Assembly (NCBI RefSeq): GCF_005405445.1 | Contig: NZ_BJEB01000009.1 | Location: 1-47,670 of the forward strand | Origin: Paucilactobacillus nenjiangensis | GTDB lineage: Bacteria; Bacillota; Bacilli; Lactobacillales; Lactobacillaceae | DNA length: 47,670 bases | Direction: 5' to 3' | Part shown: piece by piece, positions 33,213 through 43,369 of the stretch | Layout of the letters: each line of letters starts with the position of its first letter | Numbering within the stretch: position 1 is the stretch's first letter | Position numbers and translations under genes: made by a program | The notes under the pieces: generated by a model | Databases searched by the model: none | The model's input: only the letters and a program-made list of their open reading frames with translations | What the model was told of the DNA's origin: nothing

Positions 33213-33582
33213 TATCTTGTTCCTTTCTTTGCTTCATGTAGGCTGTTAAATATTCTAAGACTTCATCTGGAGTGACTTGTAGTTCCGTTAAATGGTCATA
33301 CATCACTTCAATTTGTTCTTCAACTACATGTTGTTTTAAACTAACTAATTTTTCCATATCGGTTGTCACAAAATTCCCCTTACCGCGTTGTGTGATTAGA
33401 ACTTCTTCTTCCACTAACTCGCTCAACGCTCTTTGGATAGTATTAACGTTGACTGTCAAATCAACCGCTAATTGTCGAACTGCAGGTAACTTGTCGCCTG
33501 GGTTAAGGTGTTCAATGATAATTTCTTTGTAAATGTATTGTTTGATTTGATAATAAATTGGTACTTTATCGTCGAACTGCAT
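33205..33582 (-). CDS. GntR family regulator, YtrA subfamily
   Basis: A 125-residue repressor with an N-terminal winged helix-turn-helix (VPIYYQIKQYIYKEII, GDKLPAVRQLAVDLTVNVNT, IQRALSELVEEEVLITQRGKG) and only a short C-terminal helical tail of about 50 residues, the mark of YtrA-type GntR proteins that carry no large ligand domain. It leads an ABC operon and has a 26-base dyad over its own -10, so autoregulation is likely. The inducer in relatives is usually cell-wall-active antibiotics; here it is unknown. Confidence 0.9.
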   Translation of the reverse strand: MQFDDKVPIYYQIKQYIYKEIIIEHLNPGDKLPAVRQLAVDLTVNVNTIQRALSELVEEEVLITQRGKGNFVTTDMEKLVSLKQHVVEEQIEVMYDHLTELQVTPDEVLEYLTAYMKQRKEQDNG

Positions 33583-33605
33583 TTCAATCAGCCCTCCTCG
33601 TTTGC

Positions 33606-33656
33606 TAGTGTATTAGTTTACTATTACACTATAAATTGTTTTCACCTCAAATGCAA
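33606..33656 (-). promoter_or_regulatory. gntR operon promoter with operator
   Basis: On the minus strand TTGCAT (33656-33651), 17-base spacer, TATAGT (33633-33628). The operator dyad TAGTGTA...TACACTA at 33606-33631 agrees at 12 of 14 positions per arm and covers the -10 and start point, fitting the AGTGTA/TACACT type bound by YtrA regulators. Confidence 0.75.
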
Positions 33657-33717
33657 GTGATTTTGGAAAATAAAAATGGATTGCCAGAAATTACTTTCCG
33701 TCAACCCATATTTTGAT

Positions 33718-35007
33718 TTATTTATATCTCGAGCTATTTACATGAAATGGTTCTAATCCTTTGTCACCAATATCATGCCGATAACGTAATCCATCAAGTG
33801 ATTGTTGATCCAACCATTGATAAATATTATCTTGTGCTTGTTCAACGCTATCTGCATTGGTTACGACACTTAGGATTCTGCCGCCAGCACTCACTAGTGC
33901 TTTACCATCAAGTTTAGTCCCCGCATAATCGACATGTAACTGAGCTGGTAATTGATTAAACGCGTTTAAATTAACCCCTGAGCCAGAACTCATTGGATAA
34001 TTTTCTGATGCAACACCGACACATAAGTACGTTTGCCCAATATCCCATTCAACCTTTTGTGGTTGGTTGTCTAATAATTTGATTAACAGACTGAAAAAAT
34101 CACTCTTTAATTGAGGCAATACAACCGAGGTCTCAGGGTCGCCAAAGCGGACATTGAACTCAATTACTTTAGGACCATTATCGGTGGCAATTAAACCGGT
34201 ATATAAAATGCCACAAAATGGATTTTCATTTGCTTGTAGAGTTTCCACAATCGGTTTAATAACCGTATCGAACGCTTCTGCCTGCATTTCATCTGGTATT
34301 TGAGGAACTGGACTATACGCACCCATGCCACCCGTATTAGGGCCCTTATCACCATCATAAGCTGCCTTATGATCTTGTGCTAATGGCATTGGTATGATTT
34401 CTGTGCCATTGACAAATGCAAAAAACGAGAATTCTTGTCCCTTTAAAAATTCTTCAATCACAATTTCATCCGCAGCAAATTTATTTTCTGCCAGCATTTC
34501 GTGAACAGTCTCAATTGCATCATCATAATTTTGAGCTATGACTACGCCTTTACCGGCCGCTAAACCATCTGATTTGATCACAATCGGGAAATCAACTGTC
34601 TTCAAATACTGATCAGCTTTGGCCTCATCTGAAAAGTTTTGATATTTAGCGGTTGGAATATTGGCTTGCGCCATTTGTTCTTTGGCAAAAGTTTTCGATC
34701 CTTCTAACCGAGCGGCACTCTTGGTGGGGCCAAAAATCTTGAGTCCCGCATCCAAAAAGCAGTCAACAATTCCCGCTTGAAGTGGCACTTCTGGACCGAC
34801 AAAAGTCAAATCAATACTAGCAGTTTTAGCAAAACTTACTAAGTCACCAAACGCTAATTCGTCAATTGGAACTAATTCTAAATTGGCCGTAGCCATCCCA
34901 GGATTCCCCGGTGCTACGAATACTTTTTCGACCTGTTCACTTTTCAAAAATTGGCGGCTGATGGCATGTTCTCTTGCCCCACTACCAATGACTAAAACTT
35001 TTGCCAT
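33718..35007 (-). CDS. purD: Phosphoribosylamine--glycine ligase
   Basis: Second step of purine synthesis: joins glycine to phosphoribosylamine with ATP to give GAR. The 429-residue ATP-grasp protein has the N-terminal VIGSGAREHAI, the FGPTKSAARLEGSK segment, ATP-binding IKSDGLAAGKGV, and the metal-binding EFNVRFGDPE. The start ATG at 35007 follows AGGAG; upstream in-frame codons (to 35052) are not conserved. It is last in the operon, set apart from purH by 417 bases filled with tandem repeats. No strong terminator was found after it. Confidence 0.95.
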   Translation of the reverse strand: MAKVLVIGSGAREHAISRQFLKSEQVEKVFVAPGNPGMATANLELVPIDELAFGDLVSFAKTASIDLTFVGPEVPLQAGIVDCFLDAGLKIFGPTKSAARLEGSKTFAKEQMAQANIPTAKYQNFSDEAKADQYLKTVDFPIVIKSDGLAAGKGVVIAQNYDDAIETVHEMLAENKFAADEIVIEEFLKGQEFSFFAFVNGTEIIPMPLAQDHKAAYDGDKGPNTGGMGAYSPVPQIPDEMQAEAFDTVIKPIVETLQANENPFCGILYTGLIATDNGPKVIEFNVRFGDPETSVVLPQLKSDFFSLLIKLLDNQPQKVEWDIGQTYLCVGVASENYPMSSGSGVNLNAFNQLPAQLHVDYAGTKLDGKALVSAGGRILSVVTNADSVEQAQDNIYQWLDQQSLDGLRYRHDIGDKGLEPFHVNSSRYK

Positions 35008-35059
35008 GATGAAAACTCCTGTAATCATTATTTTGGTTTTGGTTAATCTCACTTTTGAT

Positions 35060-35424
35060 CTGAAATGTGCTCAAATCAGCAAATCACTTACCTAACTACG
35101 AAAACACCTTTATCATAAACCAGATAAAATTTTTGTCTAGGTTAATGCTCATTGGCTTTACGGTCAGTGACACAACTTTTTTATAATCGTGCTTTCACTG
35201 AACAACCAACTCCGCTTAACTTAACATCTCCAATTGTATAAATCACAATTAGAGATGCTTTGTTAATGCTCATTGGCTTTACGGTCAGTGACACAACTTT
35301 TCATAATCGTGTTCCACAAAGCAACTGCCTACGTTTAACAATAATAACTGTATTAATCCTAAACCGATTAACACAGTTATTCTGTTAATCCTCAGCAGCT
35401 GAACGCTTCTTGTTGCACTCATTT
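35060..35424 (-). repeat. Tandem array of 121-bp hairpin units between purH and purD
   Basis: Three units start at 35141, 35262 and 35383, exactly 121 bases apart. The first two share 40 identical bases (GTTAATGCTCATTGGC... to ...GACACAACTTTT) and then ATAATCGTG; the third begins GTTAATCCTCAGCAGC and is diverged. Each unit ends in a different hairpin: CATCTCCAATTGT/ACAATTAGAGATG-type near 35224-35258, AATAACTGT/ACAGTTATT near 35343-35381, and a TTTATC/GATAAA pair near 35109-35127. There is no ORF and no clear promoter. This accounts for the whole gap between purD and purH. Confidence 0.8.
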
Positions 35425-36954
35425 CTAGTGTCTAAAGTGTCTTCTTCCTGAAAAGACAAGGGCGACACCATATTTGTTGGCATTGTCGATAGATTCTTGA
35501 TCACGTATACTACCACCTGGTTCAACAATTGCCTTAATACCATGTTTGGCTGCAAATTCGACACTATCGCCCATTGGGAAATATGCATCAGAAGCTAGGA
35601 CGGCTTGACCATAATTATCAGCAGATTCTGCCTGTGTAATGGCAATTTCAGCTGAACCAACCCGATTCATTTGGCCAGCCCCAATCCCGAGTGTCATTTC
35701 ATCGGTTGCCACGACAATTGCATTACTTTTAACATGTTTAGCGACAATTTGTGCAAATTCTAATGCCTTTAATTCTTGCTCTGTTGGTTGTTTTTCAGAA
35801 ACGACTTTGAAGTCAGCAATTGTTTCGTGAACTAAATCTTGTTCTTGACGCAACAATCCACCCATCACCGAGACTGTTTCTAATGCGGCTTCTGGACGCG
35901 CATCGAAATCAACCGTCAATAACCGCAAGTTTTTCTTCTTAGCTAACACTTCAAATGCATCATCGTCAAAACTTGGTGCAATAATCATTTCCAAAAATAA
36001 CGCATGCATTTTTTCAGCCGTTGCTAAATCAACGTTCCGATTCAAGATAATAATCCCACCAAAAATTGAAGTACTATCTGCAGCATACGCGCGGTCCCAA
36101 GCTTCTTCAATATTATCTGCTAGTCCAATCCCACATGGATTCATGTGCTTGACTGCCACCACAGCTGGCTGATCAAACTCTGCACTCATCCGTAAACCGG
36201 CATCAGCATCCTTAATATTGTTAAATGACAATTCTTTACCATGAAGCTGTTCAGCTTGAGTGATTGAGAATGGTTCTGGCATTGCGTCTTCATAAAAAGC
36301 TGCCTTTTGGTGGCTATTTTCACCGTAACGCAGTGCTTGAACTTTATTGTAGGTCAACGTTAAGCTATCTGGGAATTCTTCGTCACCGCCCAAATATTGA
36401 GCAATTAGTGCATCATAGGCCGCAGTGTGGCGGAATACTTGTAAAGCTAAATTGCGACGGAAAGCTCGGTCATCTGAGCCATCATGGATTGCATTTAAGA
36501 CATTATTATATTCGTTAGGGTCAACAACTGTAATCACATCAGCAAAGTTTTTTGCAGCGGCACGCAACATGCTTGGTCCACCAATATCAATCTGTTCAAT
36601 TGCATCTGGTTCAGTCACTCCATCCTTTTGAATTGTTTCTTTAAATGGATAAAGATTAACTGCGACCAAATCGACCGTATCGATATTATGATCCTTGAGT
36701 GCTTGCATATGTTCTGGCAAATCACGACGAGCTAACAAGCCAGCATGAATTCGTGGATGAAGTGTTTTCACACGCCCATCTAGCATTTCAGGAAATCCCG
36801 TAACTTCTTCGACTGCAGTCACATCAATACCTGCATCTTCAATTACTTTTTTGGTTCCCCCAGTTGAAATTAATCGATAACCTAAGTTAGTTAAACCTTT
36901 GGCGAAATCAACGACACCTGTTTTATCTGAAACGCTTAGTAATGCTGTTTTCAT
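35425..36954 (-). CDS. purH: Bifunctional AICAR transformylase / IMP cyclohydrolase
   Basis: Last two steps to IMP: formylates AICAR using 10-formyl-tetrahydrofolate and closes the ring. The 509-residue protein has an N-terminal MGS-like cyclohydrolase domain ([40 protein letters not shown]) and a C-terminal transformylase domain with the VKHMNPCG signature and ending FSGRRHFRH. All conserved blocks are present and the length is standard. It follows purN after 178 bases that hold one copy of the intergenic repeat. GGGGTAAA precedes the start. Confidence 0.96.
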   Translation of the reverse strand: MKTALLSVSDKTGVVDFAKGLTNLGYRLISTGGTKKVIEDAGIDVTAVEEVTGFPEMLDGRVKTLHPRIHAGLLARRDLPEHMQALKDHNIDTVDLVAVNLYPFKETIQKDGVTEPDAIEQIDIGGPSMLRAAAKNFADVITVVDPNEYNNVLNAIHDGSDDRAFRRNLALQVFRHTAAYDALIAQYLGGDEEFPDSLTLTYNKVQALRYGENSHQKAAFYEDAMPEPFSITQAEQLHGKELSFNNIKDADAGLRMSAEFDQPAVVAVKHMNPCGIGLADNIEEAWDRAYAADSTSIFGGIIILNRNVDLATAEKMHALFLEMIIAPSFDDDAFEVLAKKKNLRLLTVDFDARPEAALETVSVMGGLLRQEQDLVHETIADFKVVSEKQPTEQELKALEFAQIVAKHVKSNAIVVATDEMTLGIGAGQMNRVGSAEIAITQAESADNYGQAVLASDAYFPMGDSVEFAAKHGIKAIVEPGGSIRDQESIDNANKYGVALVFSGRRHFRH

Positions 36955-37015
36955 GTGTTTATTTACCCCTTTAATTGATTAATTTTTTGAAGTCCCTAAC
37001 AATTTGTTCTACTTG

Positions 37016-37132
37016 AATCGGCTCCTCATTTCAACGACTTCCGCCTAGCCTTGAATAACTCGATTACTGAACCCGTAATCTTTGTTATTCTTCACTATGC
37101 TCAGCCGCTGTGCGAAATGCCTCACACTCCAC
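37016..37132 (-). repeat. Intergenic repeat copy between purN and purH
   Basis: Begins at the purN stop on the minus strand: GGAGTGTGAGGC, then GCGGCTGAGCATAGTGAAG, then a hairpin GAATAAC-GATTAC / GTAATC-GTTATTC, then GGCGGAAGTCGTTGAAATGAGG. The order (GTGTGA block, GAGCAT block, hairpin, GGCGGARGTYG block) matches the units in the purH-purD gap. Confidence 0.55.
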
Positions 37133-37711
37133 TTACCGATTGAAATCACGCTCTATTACTTTGCATAAACTGTCAAAATATAAAACATGTTCAACGTCAT
37201 GAATACGATTGGCTAAAGTGTCAATATCATCTGATGGCAAGATTTCGACGGCTTGTTGTGCGATGATGGGGCCGCTATCAACGCCGGAATCGACGTAATG
37301 AACCGTAACACCTGTAGAACTAACTCCGGCAGCAAACGCATCTTCAATCCCATGACGGCCTGGAAATTTTGGTAACATCGCAGGATGGATGTTAATAATT
37401 TTTCCCGGATAAGCTGTCAGTAAGACATCCGAAACAATTTTCATATAGCCAGCTAAGACAAGTAAATCAACTTTTAATGATGTTAAATATTGTGCAATTG
37501 CTGTTTCATAATCGTGCTTATTCTCAAACTCTTTCATTTCGTGTGCCCACACAGGAATATTAGCGTCTTTAGCGCGTTGTACGACTAATGCATCGGGATG
37601 ATCACAAACCAAACAAACCACATTAATATTCAATTCACTAGATTGAATTTTGTCTAATAATGCAGAAAAATTTGTGCCTGTTCCTGATGCGAAAATTGCG
37701 ATATTAATCAT
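37133..37711 (-). CDS. purN: Phosphoribosylglycinamide formyltransferase
   Basis: Formylates GAR using 10-formyl-tetrahydrofolate, third step of IMP synthesis. The 192-residue protein has IAIFASGTGTNFSALLD at the start and the catalytic block INIHPAMLPKFPGRHG at about residues 106-121, with the Asn-His pair; the catalytic Asp lies in YVDSGVDSGPII. The start overlaps the purM stop by eight bases (ATGATTAA). The start codon follows AGAAAAAGATG-type sequence inside purM. Confidence 0.95.
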   Translation of the reverse strand: MINIAIFASGTGTNFSALLDKIQSSELNINVVCLVCDHPDALVVQRAKDANIPVWAHEMKEFENKHDYETAIAQYLTSLKVDLLVLAGYMKIVSDVLLTAYPGKIINIHPAMLPKFPGRHGIEDAFAAGVSSTGVTVHYVDSGVDSGPIIAQQAVEILPSDDIDTLANRIHDVEHVLYFDSLCKVIERDFNR

Positions 37712-38744
37712 CTTTTTCTCCCAACAATTTTACTTGTTGATCTCCAGTTAATGGTGTCACTTGACCAATTTGGTAATGGACTTCATCACCCAAAGCCAAT
37801 TCAACCTCTGCAAGTTGTTCTGGATGAATTGCTAAGACCATCCCTAACCCCATATTAAAGGTTTCGTATCGGTCCTCAACCGATAAATCACCTTTTTGGA
37901 CTAAGACATCAAAGATTGGTTGATTTAACCAAGTACTGATATCAATTTCAGCTTGTAAATCTGCTGGCAACATCCGTGGTACATTTTCCAACAAACCTCC
38001 GCCAGTAATATGTGCTGCACCAGCGACTAGCTTCTTTTGTAACAATGGTTTCATTGCTTCCACATACAGTTTGGTTGGCTTTAATAATTCATCAATCAAT
38101 GTTGCATCTAATTCATCCAAATGATCATCAAATTGAAAATCATTATCGTCAAACAAAATTTTGCGGACTAACGAAAAACCGTTACTATGTAATCCGCTTG
38201 AAGGTAAACCAATTAAAATATCACCAGCTGTAACATTAGCCGGATTTAGCAACTGACTTTTGGGAGCCAAGCCAACTGCAAAACCAGCTAAATCAAAGTG
38301 TCCAGGTTGATATACCCCGGGCATTTCAGCTGTTTCTCCACCTAACAACACAATGCCGTTTTCTTGGCAGACAGTTAAAATTCGATTCAAAATAATGTCA
38401 ATCTGTTCGGGTTTGACTTCGGCTAACGCCATATAGTCGAGGAAAAATAAAGGTAATGCTCCTTGTGCCAACAAATCATTGACGCACATGGCAATTAAAT
38501 CTTGCCCAATCGTATCAACTTTATTCGCCGCGGAGGCTAATAACACTTTAGTCCCCACGCCATCACTTCCAGCTACTAAAACAGGTGAATCGAGTTGACT
38601 CTCATCCATTTCATACAGGCCTGCGAAACCTCCCAATTGTCCGAGGACATGAGAATCTTGTTGCGACATTTTTTTCTTCAAATTTTGAACTACTTCATCC
38701 CCGGCAGCAATGTTCACTCCGGCCCGTTCATATGCGTTAGGCAT
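37704..38744 (-). CDS. purM: Phosphoribosylformylglycinamidine cyclo-ligase (AIR synthase)
   Basis: Closes the imidazole ring of FGAM to AIR with ATP. The 346-residue protein has the N-terminal YERAGVNIAAGDE, ASDGVGTKVLLA-type segment (VAGSDGVGTKVLLA), GGETAEMPGVY and GGGLLENVPRMLP. The length is normal. It overlaps purF by eight bases (ATGCCTAA) and purN by eight. Confidence 0.96.
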   Translation of the reverse strand: MPNAYERAGVNIAAGDEVVQNLKKKMSQQDSHVLGQLGGFAGLYEMDESQLDSPVLVAGSDGVGTKVLLASAANKVDTIGQDLIAMCVNDLLAQGALPLFFLDYMALAEVKPEQIDIILNRILTVCQENGIVLLGGETAEMPGVYQPGHFDLAGFAVGLAPKSQLLNPANVTAGDILIGLPSSGLHSNGFSLVRKILFDDNDFQFDDHLDELDATLIDELLKPTKLYVEAMKPLLQKKLVAGAAHITGGGLLENVPRMLPADLQAEIDISTWLNQPIFDVLVQKGDLSVEDRYETFNMGLGMVLAIHPEQLAEVELALGDEVHYQIGQVTPLTGDQQVKLLGEKDD

Positions 38745-40215
38745 TTGTATTGACCTCCTGATTTAAAGTTGCGGTAAGTACATGATCATTTGCCGTTTTT
38801 GGATTTTCAAAAGTGGCTTCATAATCATAGAGGGGCGTTGGATATTCGCCATCAAAGTAAGAAACACATAAGCCTTCATTCGGTGCATCTTGATTTAAAC
38901 CAATTGATTTGATTAATCCTTCAAGACTCAAGAAACTTAATGAATCGGCACCAATTTGTTCGCGCATTTCTTCAACCGTATAATTAGCAGCCATCAATTC
39001 ACGCGTATGTTCAATGTCAATTCCGTAAAAACATGGGTATTTTAACGGTGGTGAGGCAATTAGCAAGTGGACGCTTTTGGCCCCAGCATCACGTAACATT
39101 TTAACGATATAAGTACTGGTAGTACCGCGCACGATTGAATCATCAACTAACGCGACTTTTTTACCTTCGACCACTGCACGAATGGCAGACAATTTCATTT
39201 TGACGCCTTGTTCACGTAAAGCTTGCGTAGGTTGGATAAAAGTTCTCGTACTATATTGGTTTTTCATCAATCCCATTTCGTCCGGAATGCCTAACTCCAA
39301 TGCCACACCAGATGCGGCTGATAAGGAAGAATTAGGAACGCCGACCACAATATCAGCATCAATGTTGTTTTCTCGAGCCACTTGGCGCCCCATACGTTGA
39401 CGAGCTAAATGTACATTAACCCCATAGATATCTGAATCAGGACGCGCAAAATAAATATATTCCATTGAGCAGATTGCTAACTGGGTATTTTCAGTATATT
39501 TGCTCACGCGATAACCTTCGTCATCAATGGTAATTAATTCACCAGGTTGGACGTCACGCACAAATTTGGCTCCGACAACGTCTAAAGCACAGGTCTCACT
39601 TGCTACAATCCAAGAACCATTTTCGAGTTGACCAATGACTAGTGGACGGAATCCATTTGGATCAAGTGCAGCATACAAGGCATGGTCAGTCAAAATCAAA
39701 TAGGCAAAGCCACCTTCAATTTGGCGTAAGCTGGCACTTAAACGATCTTCAAATTTTGCTTGTGGTTGACGTTGAATCAAATGCATCAATACTTCAGTAT
39801 CCGAGTTAGATTGGAAGATTGCGCCGTTTTCTTCAAGTTGACGACGTAAACTGACCGCATTAGTCAGATTACCATTGTGGGCCAACGAAACGTCGTAGTC
39901 AGTGTAATGAAAGTTTAAGGGTTGAATATTTTCAATCCCGTGGCTGCCAGCCGTTCCATAACGCACATGGCCAATGGCGGCAGTGCCAATTAATTCATCA
40001 ATTGTCTCTTGTCGATCAAAAACGTCGGCTAATAAACCCATTCCCTTATGGCCAACAAGTTTCCCGTCATCATTACGTACCACAATCCCAGCACCTTCTT
40101 GACCGCGATGTTGTAAACTATGGAGTCCAAAATAAGTGCGTTGCGCGGCTTGATTGTCGCCCCAAACACCGAACACACCACATTCTTCGTTTAAGCCTTT
40201 TACTTCATTTGCCAA
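38737..40215 (-). CDS. purF: Amidophosphoribosyltransferase
   Basis: First committed step: transfers the amide nitrogen of glutamine to PRPP. The 492-residue protein is a class II glutaminase plus phosphoribosyltransferase. The start chosen is TTG at 40215, read as fMet, with AAGGAGG seven bases upstream. This leaves exactly 11 residues ([11 protein letters not shown]) before the conserved Cys12 of CGVFGVWG, the same propeptide length as in Bacillus subtilis PurF, which is cleaved to expose the catalytic cysteine. The PRPP loop is [13 protein letters not shown]. It overlaps the purL end by 16 bases. C-terminal iron-sulfur cysteines are present only in part: CxxxC pattern was not fully verified. 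Confidence 0.95.
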   Translation of the reverse strand: MANEVKGLNEECGVFGVWGDNQAAQRTYFGLHSLQHRGQEGAGIVVRNDDGKLVGHKGMGLLADVFDRQETIDELIGTAAIGHVRYGTAGSHGIENIQPLNFHYTDYDVSLAHNGNLTNAVSLRRQLEENGAIFQSNSDTEVLMHLIQRQPQAKFEDRLSASLRQIEGGFAYLILTDHALYAALDPNGFRPLVIGQLENGSWIVASETCALDVVGAKFVRDVQPGELITIDDEGYRVSKYTENTQLAICSMEYIYFARPDSDIYGVNVHLARQRMGRQVARENNIDADIVVGVPNSSLSAASGVALELGIPDEMGLMKNQYSTRTFIQPTQALREQGVKMKLSAIRAVVEGKKVALVDDSIVRGTTSTYIVKMLRDAGAKSVHLLIASPPLKYPCFYGIDIEHTRELMAANYTVEEMREQIGADSLSFLSLEGLIKSIGLNQDAPNEGLCVSYFDGEYPTPLYDYEATFENPKTANDHVLTATLNQEVNTNA

Positions 40216-42395
40216 GCGAGTGCCTCCTTCCATGCCTTCTTCGCAGTTTTAACATCAAGATTCATATCAAAATCATTAGTCGTAATGGTTAATTGGTCGC
40301 CACCAGTTTGACCAATGGCTTGTGCGCCAGTTAACTCTTCAAAGGCGGCTTGGTGAGTAGCGGGAACTGAAACAACAAAGCGTGATTGTGTCTCAGAAAA
40401 GAGCCAGCTGGCTGGCATATCAACGTTAAGTTGAGCGCCAATTTCATTATCAAAAGTACTTTCTGCAACTGCCACGGCCAATCCACCTTCAGAAATGTCA
40501 TGAACACTATTGACCAATCCGGTGCGGATAGCTTGTTGGACTAATTGTTGATTAGCAGCTTCGGTGGCTAAATCGAAATCGAATAATTGACCCTCGATTT
40601 GACCAGTTTGCATTTTTTGAATTTCAGTACCATTGAAGTCGGCTTTGGTTTCACCAACGACATAAAGTAAATCACCGGAATTCTTAAAACTCTGGGTGGT
40701 TACGTAATCGAGTGATTCAATCAAGCCAACCATTCCAACCATTGGAGTTGGATAAATGGCTTCACCATTGAATTCGTTATATAAGGAAACATTTCCTGAA
40801 ATAACGGGTGTTTCAAATTGGCGACATGCTTCTGACATTCCTTTAGTAGCTTGTTCCAGTTCATAGTACACTTCTGGATCTTCAGGACTACCGAAGTTCA
40901 AACAATCAGTAATTCCTAGTGGTACGCCTCCAGAAGCGACAATGTTACGAGCAGCTTCGGCAACCGCAATTTGACCGCCTTGATGAGGATCCAAGAATAA
41001 GTAACGTGGATTGGCATCCGTGGTCATCGCTAAGGCTTTGTTAGTCCCGCGTACGCGAATCACAGCTGCGTCAGAACCAGGTAAGACAATCGTATTGGTT
41101 TGGACTTGTGAATCGTAACGACGATAAACACTTTCTTTACTAGCAATAGCTGGTTGTTGTAAGACTGACATCAATGTGTCAGCTAACTTGGAAGCATCAG
41201 GTTCAAAGCCTGCACTCGGCTGATCTAAACGAGCGGGACGAGCACTAGGTTTACGATAAACGGGCGCTTCATCAACTAACGCCTTCACGTCAACATCTGC
41301 AACTACTTCACCATGTTGATGTAAGATATATTGTTGGTCATCACGAACAGTGCCAATTTCGACTGCTTCAGTTTCATATTGGTTAAACAAGTCAATCACT
41401 TCAGCTGCATACCCTTTTTTAATACATAACAACATCCGTTCCTGCGATTCAGACAACATCAATTCATAAGGAATCATGCCATCTTCACGTTGAGGAACTA
41501 AATCAAGATTCAAATCCATTCCAAAACCAGCTTTCGCACCCATTTCAGCAGAAGATGAAACTAATCCAGCGGCACCCATGTCTTGAATTCCAACTAAAAT
41601 ATCTGCGTGATTTTCAATTAAATCCAAACAAGCTTCCATCACCATTTTTTCTGCAAATGGATCACCAACTTGAACGGCAGACCGTTGTGATTCTTGTTCA
41701 TCGTTAAATTCAGCAGACGCGAAAATTGCCCCTTGAATACCATCACGTCCAGTTTTGGCACCCACGTAGAAAATTAAATTTCCGGCACCAGCAGCGGCAC
41801 CTTTTTGTTGTTGAACTGAATCTAAAAGTCCAACACACATTCCGTTCATCAAAGGATTGCCTTGATAAACGTCTTCAAAAGTCATTTCGCCACCAACAGT
41901 TGGAATACCAATACAATTACCATAATCGCCAATGCCAGCAACGGTTTGATCAATTAAATACTTGGTATGCGCGTCATCTAGTGAGCCAAAATGAAGGCTA
42001 TCTAACATAGCAATGGGACGAGCACCCATGGAGAAAATATCGCGAATGATTCCACCAACCCCTGTTGCCGCACCTTGATAAGGTTCTACTGCAGTTGGAT
42101 GATTATGACTTTCAGCTTTGAAAACAACGGCCTGGCCATCACCAATATCAATAATACCGGCTCCTTCTCCAGGTCCTTGCAGAATATTTTTACCAGTGGT
42201 TGGAAATTGCTTCAAAAGTGGCTTTGAATTTTTATATGCACAGTGTTCGCTCCACATTGCCGCGAACAAACCAGTTTCAGTAAAGTTTGGTAAGCGACCT
42301 AATAGTTCTTGAACTTTATCAAATTCGGCTTCGCTTAAACCCCATTGTTCATACAATTTTTGCGCTTCAATTTCGCGTGGTTGCAACTCAATCAT
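40200..42395 (-). CDS. purL: Phosphoribosylformylglycinamidine synthase, large subunit
   Basis: Makes FGAM from FGAR, ATP and the ammonia delivered by PurQ. The 731-residue protein is the small-PurL type that works with PurQ and PurS. Seen blocks are [62 protein letters not shown] and the second half [20 protein letters not shown]. The start ATG at 42395 follows AGGGGAG, 34 bases behind purQ. Its end contains the start of purF. Confidence 0.96.
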   Translation of the reverse strand: MIELQPREIEAQKLYEQWGLSEAEFDKVQELLGRLPNFTETGLFAAMWSEHCAYKNSKPLLKQFPTTGKNILQGPGEGAGIIDIGDGQAVVFKAESHNHPTAVEPYQGAATGVGGIIRDIFSMGARPIAMLDSLHFGSLDDAHTKYLIDQTVAGIGDYGNCIGIPTVGGEMTFEDVYQGNPLMNGMCVGLLDSVQQQKGAAAGAGNLIFYVGAKTGRDGIQGAIFASAEFNDEQESQRSAVQVGDPFAEKMVMEACLDLIENHADILVGIQDMGAAGLVSSSAEMGAKAGFGMDLNLDLVPQREDGMIPYELMLSESQERMLLCIKKGYAAEVIDLFNQYETEAVEIGTVRDDQQYILHQHGEVVADVDVKALVDEAPVYRKPSARPARLDQPSAGFEPDASKLADTLMSVLQQPAIASKESVYRRYDSQVQTNTIVLPGSDAAVIRVRGTNKALAMTTDANPRYLFLDPHQGGQIAVAEAARNIVASGGVPLGITDCLNFGSPEDPEVYYELEQATKGMSEACRQFETPVISGNVSLYNEFNGEAIYPTPMVGMVGLIESLDYVTTQSFKNSGDLLYVVGETKADFNGTEIQKMQTGQIEGQLFDFDLATEAANQQLVQQAIRTGLVNSVHDISEGGLAVAVAESTFDNEIGAQLNVDMPASWLFSETQSRFVVSVPATHQAAFEELTGAQAIGQTGGDQLTITTNDFDMNLDVKTAKKAWKEALAWQMK

Positions 42396-42429
42396 CGGTT
42401 ATTCTCCCCTTGGTATTTACCGTGTGTTT

Positions 42430-43104
42430 TTATTTTTGTAATTGTTGGTTTTCAACAAAGCTTTGAAATAAACGTAATCCGTCCGTTCCGCCTAAAATAT
42501 CTTCACTCGCACGTTCAGGATGGGGCATCATCCCCATCACATTGCCTTGCTCATTGACAATTCCAGCAATATCATCAATACTGCCATTTGGGTTTTCAGA
42601 ATACGTCAACACAATTTGATGGTTATCTTTCAGTTGTTGAAGGGTTGATTCATCACAGTAATAATTGCCATCACCATGAGCTACTGGTATCATCACTTTT
42701 TCACCTTGTTCAAATTGGTTCGAAAAGGCGGTTTGATTATTTTGAACGAACAGTTCTTGTTGCTGACAAACAAATTCAAGATGTTGATTCTTACGTAAAC
42801 CTCCGGGCAATAAACGAGCTTCCGTCAAAATTTGGAAACCATTGCAAATTCCTAAAACAGGTTTTCCTTCACCGGCAAACCGTTTGACGTCCGTCATAAT
42901 TGGGGCAAAACGAGCAATTGCACCACTTCGTAAGTAATCACCATATGAGAAGCCACCCGGTACTAAAACCGCAGCAACATCTTCTGGTAATTCAGTTTCA
43001 CGATAATCGACAAAGATTGGTTCGACATGTAATTGATCACGTAAAACATAGAACATGTCCCAATCACAATTCGAGCCTGGAAAACGAATCACAGCATATT
43101 TCAT
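42430..43104 (-). CDS. purQ: Phosphoribosylformylglycinamidine synthase, glutaminase subunit
   Basis: Supplies ammonia to PurL by splitting glutamine. The 224-residue class I glutaminase has the nucleophile Cys in GICNGFQIL at about residue 86, [16 protein letters not shown] near residue 50, and the His-Glu part of the triad in [10 protein letters not shown]. The start ATG follows GGGCTAAT-type sequence four bases after purS. Length is normal. Confidence 0.95.
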   Translation of the reverse strand: MKYAVIRFPGSNCDWDMFYVLRDQLHVEPIFVDYRETELPEDVAAVLVPGGFSYGDYLRSGAIARFAPIMTDVKRFAGEGKPVLGICNGFQILTEARLLPGGLRKNQHLEFVCQQQELFVQNNQTAFSNQFEQGEKVMIPVAHGDGNYYCDESTLQQLKDNHQIVLTYSENPNGSIDDIAGIVNEQGNVMGMMPHPERASEDILGGTDGLRLFQSFVENQQLQK

Positions 43105-43108
43105 TTGA

Positions 43109-43369
43109 TTAGCCCTCCACGGTTGTCAGTTCTTCAATTTCGTAAGTGTAACTTTCCATGTTGGTATTGGTTAATAGTTCCGTACACATTTCTTCAACTT
43201 GTTCATCGATATTTTTGCCAGTTTTTTTAATCATTAATTCGAAATACTTACCTTGAGTCACTGATTCGACATTTGTAAAATCGAGACGATGTAAGGCGGT
43301 TTTGACTGCTTCACCTTGGGGATCCAGAATTGATGCTTTATAGGTTACATACACTTTGACACTATACAT
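43109..43369 (-). CDS. purS: Phosphoribosylformylglycinamidine synthase, PurS subunit
   Basis: A small 86-residue bridging subunit of the PurLQS complex. It has the family's [20 protein letters not shown] start, which fits the KxxVxDPxG pattern, and ends with an acidic strand. It overlaps the purC stop by eight bases (ATGTATAG) and is followed by purQ after four bases. Confidence 0.95.
   Translation of the reverse strand: MYSVKVYVTYKASILDPQGEAVKTALHRLDFTNVESVTQGKYFELMIKKTGKNIDEQVEEMCTELLTNTNMESYTYEIEELTTVEG

Noticed and set aside
35060-35424. CRISPR array
   Set aside because: Period is regular, but the repeat is 40-50 bases, the rest of each unit is itself related and self-complementary, and no cas genes are near.
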